A stretch of 43,017 nucleotides of DNA from a virus. Positions 39,354 to 43,017 of this stretch are shown here, in pieces. The position numbers and the translations under genes were made by a program. Below the pieces are notes generated by a model that saw only the letters and a program-made list of their open reading frames with translations, was not told where the DNA came from and searched no databases. Location of the stretch: positions 1-43,017 of the IMG/VR virus record IMGVR_UViG_3300020443_000115; one strand, 5' to 3'. The first letter of the stretch is position 1, and the number at the start of each line of letters is the position of its first letter.

Positions 39354-39702
39354 GAAAATCCTATTTGTTATGCCGAAATCAGCCGGAGACGTACTTTGTA
39401 GTACGTCTCTTATGCGTAGTATAAAAGAGCTTTATCCGGATTTCGAACTGCATTTTGCGACGGAAAAAAAATACTTCGACCTTCTCAAAATGAATCCGTT
39501 TATAGATAAAACTATAGAATACAAGGCGGAAATGAATAACATATTCTATTCAGAAGGAGCCTTGGAGGACAAGGGAGAATATGAGATAGCGTTTTTGCCC
39601 TTCCTTAATTCCCAAGCCATTATGACGTATCAACATAACGACCACAGGAAGATAGCCTACGAGATAACAACCTTTAAGAACTCCGAATATGCATTTTCTT
39701 GA
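39298..39702 (+). CDS. GT9 (heptosyltransferase-like) N-terminal half of a split gene
   Basis: In this frame the motif RKILFVMPKSAGDVLCSTSL then MRSIKELYP (39352-39440) is the canonical N-terminal beta1-G-D motif of GT9 heptosyltransferases, followed by FELHFATEKKYF. The frame stops at 39702, after only about 115 residues of domain, while the C-terminal half continues in the next frame. The start is unclear: an ATG at 39370 would lose the first strand, so a TTG at 39298 is given, with a low-quality site. Together the two halves make a full-length enzyme of usual size, so this is probably a frameshifted or split gene, or a sequence error. Confidence 0.6.
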   Translation: MKTILKEGKEKNTSRTENRKILFVMPKSAGDVLCSTSLMRSIKELYPDFELHFATEKKYFDLLKMNPFIDKTIEYKAEMNNIFYSEGALEDKGEYEIAFLPFLNSQAIMTYQHNDHRKIAYEITTFKNSEYAFS

Positions 39703-40237
39703 GTGTTACGCTTTAAACTGTGGCCTAAAAATAGACAGACCCTTCATAGAGGAAGAGGAAACAACCCTCCCTGAAGGAGATTTTATTACATTTCACGGGG
39801 CTCACTCATTCCAATCTAAAACGTACGACAACTGGCAAGCAGTTATAGATTTAGTTGTTCAAGATTTTCCAAATTTAAAGATAGCGGAACTAGGAACAGA
39901 GAACGGTAACTTTAATAACGTTTTAGACTATTGCGGCAAGACGAACTTTAACCAGTCAGCTTATTTAATTAAACATTCTCAGCTTCATTTCGGCATAGAC
40001 AGCTTTCCTGCACACCTAGCTTCCTGTTTTGAAATTCCTAGCGTAGTGGTTTACTCTCACACATACAAAGAGCAATGTTATCCCTATTTCACTAAGCCTA
40101 AAAAGCTTAGACTTATACAGGCCCCTTTGAATACCCCCAGACCAAGCTATTCGAATCGCGAAAAAGCTCCCTGTATTAACAACGTAAGACCTTTCGAAAT
40201 TTTTAAGAACATAAATGAACTTCTCCGTCATTCTTAA
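39689..40237 (+). CDS. GT9 (heptosyltransferase-like) C-terminal half of a split gene
   Basis: This 182-residue protein begins MHFLECYALNCGLKID, the linker typical of the centre of GT9 enzymes. It has the donor-side Rossmann features FITFHGAHSFQSKTY, a helix, the NFNQSAYLIKHSQLHFG strand and GIDSFPAHLASCFEIPSVVVYS. In active heptosyltransferases this 'D-[ST]-g-x-x-H-l-A' site binds the nucleotide; here it reads D-S-F-P-A-H-L-A, so it is kept. It is in a different frame (+1) from the N-terminal half and overlaps it by 14 nt. Its own ATG could allow separate translation, though I see no Shine-Dalgarno. Confidence 0.65.
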   Translation: MHFLECYALNCGLKIDRPFIEEEETTLPEGDFITFHGAHSFQSKTYDNWQAVIDLVVQDFPNLKIAELGTENGNFNNVLDYCGKTNFNQSAYLIKHSQLHFGIDSFPAHLASCFEIPSVVVYSHTYKEQCYPYFTKPKKLRLIQAPLNTPRPSYSNREKAPCINNVRPFEIFKNINELLRHS

Positions 40238-40919
40238 TACTAGGAAAAGGCCGATGCACTTAGATTCGGCTATCGACTCTCTTTTTAACAAAGCTTTAGA
40301 CCCAGACAATGTTGACGTTTGGGTCAAGTACGACAATGACGACGAAACAACTGACGCTTATGTAAAATCAGTCCCTTTTGATATTAAAAAAGTTAAGTTT
40401 TTCGCTTCTCCCAAACCAACAAATCTACACACTGAGCTAAACAAGCTAGCTTCCATATCTTTTGGTAAATATATTTTTGTTTTTAATGACGATTGCATTA
40501 TGGAGACAAACGGTTGGGACGAAATAGCTTTCTCGAAACTAGAAAATTCCTTTGAAGACGGAATTGTTTATGGTCAAACTTCAGATTCAAGCGCTGATAA
40601 AAATAAAGATTTTGATTATTCTTCTTTCCCGATTATCTCAAGAGCAGCCTTTAACGCCTTGGGGTATTTCATGAAAGAAGAGTTTGTTGGTCTTGGCGGA
40701 GACAGCTCTATTTACAGAATCTACAAGGAGATTTCCAGAATCGTTGATCTAAAAGAGATTGTTATTGATCATATTTTTCACAACTCTGTAGAAAAGGTTT
40801 CTAATCCAGATGAAACAGCCCGACAAATGAGAGAAAACTCTTGGTCGGAAAACGTAGATCCATTTTCCATTGATATAACAAAAGATTTGGATAAAATTAA
40901 AAAATCCTTATATAATTAA
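40215..40919 (+). CDS. Glycosyltransferase family 2-like (GT-A fold)
   Basis: In this 234-residue protein MNFSVILNTRKRPMHLDSAI is the N-terminal GT2 strand and loop. A DDETTDAY acidic segment and a DxD-like site at FNDDCIMETNGWDEI (about 92-106) bind the metal-nucleotide. The later LGYFMKEEFVGLGGDSSIYRI segment fits the acceptor part. It is shorter than typical GT2 enzymes (about 280) but the catalytic region is present. It starts inside the end of the GT9 half (23-nt overlap). The acceptor is unknown. Confidence 0.8.
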   Translation: MNFSVILNTRKRPMHLDSAIDSLFNKALDPDNVDVWVKYDNDDETTDAYVKSVPFDIKKVKFFASPKPTNLHTELNKLASISFGKYIFVFNDDCIMETNGWDEIAFSKLENSFEDGIVYGQTSDSSADKNKDFDYSSFPIISRAAFNALGYFMKEEFVGLGGDSSIYRIYKEISRIVDLKEIVIDHIFHNSVEKVSNPDETARQMRENSWSENVDPFSIDITKDLDKIKKSLYN

Positions 40920-40926
40920 CACAGTA

Positions 40927-41346
40927 ATGGAAAGAAAGTATCTACCCACCTATTCAGAGCTTGCAGATAGATTTTCGATTTGTTTGCTAAAATCCATTTT
41001 TATTCCGAAAAATAAAAAAGCTTACGACAAAGAAATCGAAGACATTAAACATGATTTAGACCTGATCTCTTCCAAGAAAAAGCTTAAATTAAATTCTGAT
41101 ATTATAAAATCTCTTTTTATGATTATGCTTTCCAACAGGTATATCTGGGAAAACGAAAGCAAATGTAGAAACGGAGAAGAACAAGATCTATCAGCACTAA
41201 AACTTACCCATTCCATTAACGGAGTCAGAAACGTTGCTAAAAATTATCTTTCCCGTAGCCTAGGAGAAAGAGTTGATTTGAAAATTGACTGCTTAGCTGC
41301 GGAACTAAAGTCCGAGTTTCAAAATTGGGACGTATTTGAAAAATGA
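40927..41346 (+). CDS. Hypothetical glycan-island protein
   Basis: This 139-residue, all-helical protein has YSELADRFSICLLKSIFIP, a long KEIEDIKHDLDLISSKKKLK helix and MIMLSNRYIWENESKCRNGE. I have seen similar 'L.DrLsI..lK' starts in uncharacterised phage proteins near glycosyltransferases, but cannot name a family. It may be a partner of the sugar enzymes. Its stop overlaps the start of the epimerase gene by 4 nt (ATGA). Confidence 0.6.
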   Translation: MERKYLPTYSELADRFSICLLKSIFIPKNKKAYDKEIEDIKHDLDLISSKKKLKLNSDIIKSLFMIMLSNRYIWENESKCRNGEEQDLSALKLTHSINGVRNVAKNYLSRSLGERVDLKIDCLAAELKSEFQNWDVFEK

Positions 41347-42350
41347 AAGTTTTTATAACGGGGGGAGCGGGATACTTGGGGACAGTTTTAATTGAAGAAA
41401 TTCTAAATCGCTTTTCTAATGTTCAGGTTATTGTTTACGATAACCTCTTGTACAAGCAGGACGGATTGTTTTCTTTCTTTAAGCATCCGGGAGAAAGATT
41501 TAAATTTATACATGGAGACGTAAGAGACGTTTCTTTTCTGAGCGCTAAGCTGGAACAGTTAGACCCAAAGAACGATTATGTGATCCCCTTGGCTGCGATT
41601 GTGGGGTTTCCGGCTTGCGAGAAAGACAAAGCCCTTGCGAGGCAAATAAACTATGAGCATGTAAAGTTTGTAGTAGAGAAATTTAAAGGCAGAATCATTT
41701 ACCCCAATTCCAATAGCGGCTACGGGATAAACACTGGGGAAAATTTTTGCACAGAGAATACGCCTTTGTCTCCAATAACGACATACGGAAAAACTAAATG
41801 CGAGGCAGAAAAATGCGTTTTAGATGCAGGGCACACTTCTCTAAGGCTGGCTACGGTTTTTGGAACCTCTTATAGGTTCAGAAAAGATTTGCTAGTGAAC
41901 GATTTTGTTTTAAAAGCTATCACAGATAAATATATAGTATTATTTGAAAGTTCTTTTAAAAGGAATTTCATTCATATTAGAGACGTGGCTCGGGCTTTCA
42001 TTAAAATGTTTGGATTAAGAAGCCAGCCCAACAACGAGGGAGGAACCGTTTTTATAGATGATAGCAATAAGCCCTTCAATCCATACGGACAAGCCTATAA
42101 CGTCGGCCTGTCTAGTGCTAACTTTTCCAAGCTGGAACTTTGCGAAAGAATAAAGGAACATATTCCTGAATTTGTAATTGTTACCAGCGAAATGAATTCT
42201 GATCCAGACAAGAGAAACTATATTGTTAGCAATGAAAAGCTGGAGAAGACAGGCTGGAAAGCAAGAGTGGATATTGACGCAGGCATAAGAGAACTAATTA
42301 GAGCCTATCAAGTCTTCAACAGGGCAAACGTTCTACACACCAACCTTTAA
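41343..42350 (+). CDS. NAD-dependent epimerase/dehydratase (extended SDR)
   Basis: This 335-residue sugar-nucleotide-modifying enzyme has the NAD-binding Rossmann motif GGAGYLG (7-13), a HGDVRD acidic loop, a PNSNSGYG strand and the catalytic Y148-x3-K152 (TTYGKTKCEAE). The C-terminal half binds the sugar nucleotide (RNFIHIRDVARAF then NVGLSSANFSKLEL). It resembles UDP-glucose 4-epimerase and dTDP-glucose dehydratase relatives; substrate and reaction cannot be fixed. It presumably makes a precursor for the glycosyltransferases before it. The following gene starts 2 nt after its stop. Confidence 0.9.
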   Translation: MKVFITGGAGYLGTVLIEEILNRFSNVQVIVYDNLLYKQDGLFSFFKHPGERFKFIHGDVRDVSFLSAKLEQLDPKNDYVIPLAAIVGFPACEKDKALARQINYEHVKFVVEKFKGRIIYPNSNSGYGINTGENFCTENTPLSPITTYGKTKCEAEKCVLDAGHTSLRLATVFGTSYRFRKDLLVNDFVLKAITDKYIVLFESSFKRNFIHIRDVARAFIKMFGLRSQPNNEGGTVFIDDSNKPFNPYGQAYNVGLSSANFSKLELCERIKEHIPEFVIVTSEMNSDPDKRNYIVSNEKLEKTGWKARVDIDAGIRELIRAYQVFNRANVLHTNL

Positions 42351-42352
42351 GA

Positions 42353-43017
42353 ATGATTGACGTTCTTTTTGTTTCTCCCAGTAATTCGCAAACCGTATAC
42401 CAAGAGCTAGCGATTAACTATAGCGCTGTGGAGCCCCCAACTTGGGCTCTTCTGCTCGCTCAAGCAGCCAGAAACAAAGGTTACAAGGTTGGAATATTAG
42501 ATACCTGTGCCGAAAACCTTTCCAACGAAGAATCTTTAAGCAGGATAAACCAACTCAACCCCAAGCTTATATGCTTTGTCGTTTACGGACAGAACGTTAA
42601 TTCTGGAGCCGTAAGTATGAGTGGCGCAGTTAGACTTAGCGAACTCCTAAAAACCAAAACGAAAACCCCCATAGCTTATGCAGGCTCTTACGTTCAAGCC
42701 CTCCCCCTTAAAGCCCTAGAAGAAGAGCCCTCTATAGATTTTGTCTTTACGAACGAAGGAGTTAAGCCTTTATTAAATATTTTATCTCTCAATAAGATTA
42801 ACCAAGAATCCCTGCTTGGAATAAAAGGGATCGCCTTGAGAAAAGAAGGGGTTCCTTGCTTCAACGCTCCCGAATCTGTAGTGGCCAATTTAGACGAAGA
42901 CCTTCCGGGCTATGCTTGGGACCTTCTCCCAGATTTAAACTTGTACCGCAGCCCGATGTGGCACGCCGAATACGACGAAAAAGCTAGAACCCCTTACGCT
43001 GCTATACAAACCTCAAT
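42353..43017 (+). CDS. B12-binding radical SAM protein, N-terminal part (truncated by window)
   Basis: The open frame runs off the right edge with 221 complete codons. MIDVLFVSPSNSQ, LAINYSAVEPPTWALLLAQAA and VGILDTCAE then FVVYGQNV form the cobalamin-binding-like Rossmann region of B12-dependent radical SAM enzymes. The last visible residues (YAAIQTS) are those normally found just before the radical SAM cluster motif CxxxCxxC, which lies outside the window. It belongs to the glycan operon and may carry out a methylation or rearrangement on a sugar or lipid. The start ATG is 2 nt after the epimerase stop. Confidence 0.7.
   Translation, partial: MIDVLFVSPSNSQTVYQELAINYSAVEPPTWALLLAQAARNKGYKVGILDTCAENLSNEESLSRINQLNPKLICFVVYGQNVNSGAVSMSGAVRLSELLKTKTKTPIAYAGSYVQALPLKALEEEPSIDFVFTNEGVKPLLNILSLNKINQESLLGIKGIALRKEGVPCFNAPESVVANLDEDLPGYAWDLLPDLNLYRSPMWHAEYDEKARTPYAAIQTS

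Noticed and set aside
39690-39705. prfB-like +1 programmed frameshift at TCT TGA in the GT9 split
   Set aside because: The known signal is CTT TGA with an upstream Shine-Dalgarno-like element. Here the codon before TGA is TCT and no such element is seen.

Overview
The window is part of a large, AT-rich genome of a tailed bacteriophage with a lambda-like (siphovirus-type) tail tip. Three things support this. It has a syntenic set of tail-tip genes resembling lambda M, L, K, I and J. It has a phage nucleotide-metabolism block: class II ribonucleotide reductase, dCMP deaminase, dUTPase and dNMP kinase. It also has many tightly overlapping small genes of unknown function. The host is not directly visible. 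However, four prepilin-like genes, two of them of the long type with a C-terminal H/DG motif, and a GspC/PulC-like protein all look most like proteins of the Planctomycetota-Verrucomicrobiota-Lentisphaerota group. My inference is a marine or aquatic phage of a verrucomicrobial or related host. No capsid, terminase, integrase or replication genes lie in this window.

Layout. Positions 1-193 hold the 3' end of a plus-strand structural gene, possibly the tape measure. 194-13348 (minus) is the tail-tip block, transcribed as M-like, L-like (Fe-S cysteines plus a carbohydrate-binding-like insert), K-like (JAMM plus NlpC/P60), I-like, J-like and then three large accessory structural genes. 13400-19592 (plus) holds three tandem related virion proteins and a 1216-residue IPT/TIG-repeat protein. 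19597-21270 holds a terminator-like hairpin, a candidate omega-RNA and a TnpB nuclease gene. 21271-22812 encodes an ankyrin-repeat class III nucleotide cyclase. 22829-25717 is an overlapping operon of four prepilins and two small proteins. 25735-30176 (minus) holds nucleases, a cupin, a toxin-binding-domain antitoxin-like protein, the GspC-like protein and small unknown genes. 30173-35077 (minus) is the nucleotide metabolism block together with an Hsp20. 35145-37921 (plus) holds a candidate structured RNA, dNMP kinase, a sigma-like factor and a DUF736-like protein. 37921-43017 (plus) is a glycan island: GT4, a split GT9, GT2, an SDR epimerase and the start of a B12-binding radical SAM protein.

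Regulation visible in the sequence. Two promoter-like classes can be seen. One is a host-type TTGACA-N17-AATAAT (35094-35122 minus; 37557-37585 plus). The other is a recurrent AGTGTAA(T) motif, often 8-11 nt before a start codon, and present as a perfect inverted repeat in the divergent gap at 13373-13390. The encoded sigma-like factor is a natural candidate to read the second class. Several start codons lie so close to these elements that leaderless mRNAs are plausible, and Shine-Dalgarno sequences are generally weak or absent (39015 is a clear exception).

The most unusual content is the prepilin operon. Its two short members both end in a CxxCH motif. It is followed by a cysteine-rich 53-residue protein and an ankyrin-cyclase fusion, and is separated by several genes from a GspC-like protein. 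I know of no described phage system with this combination.
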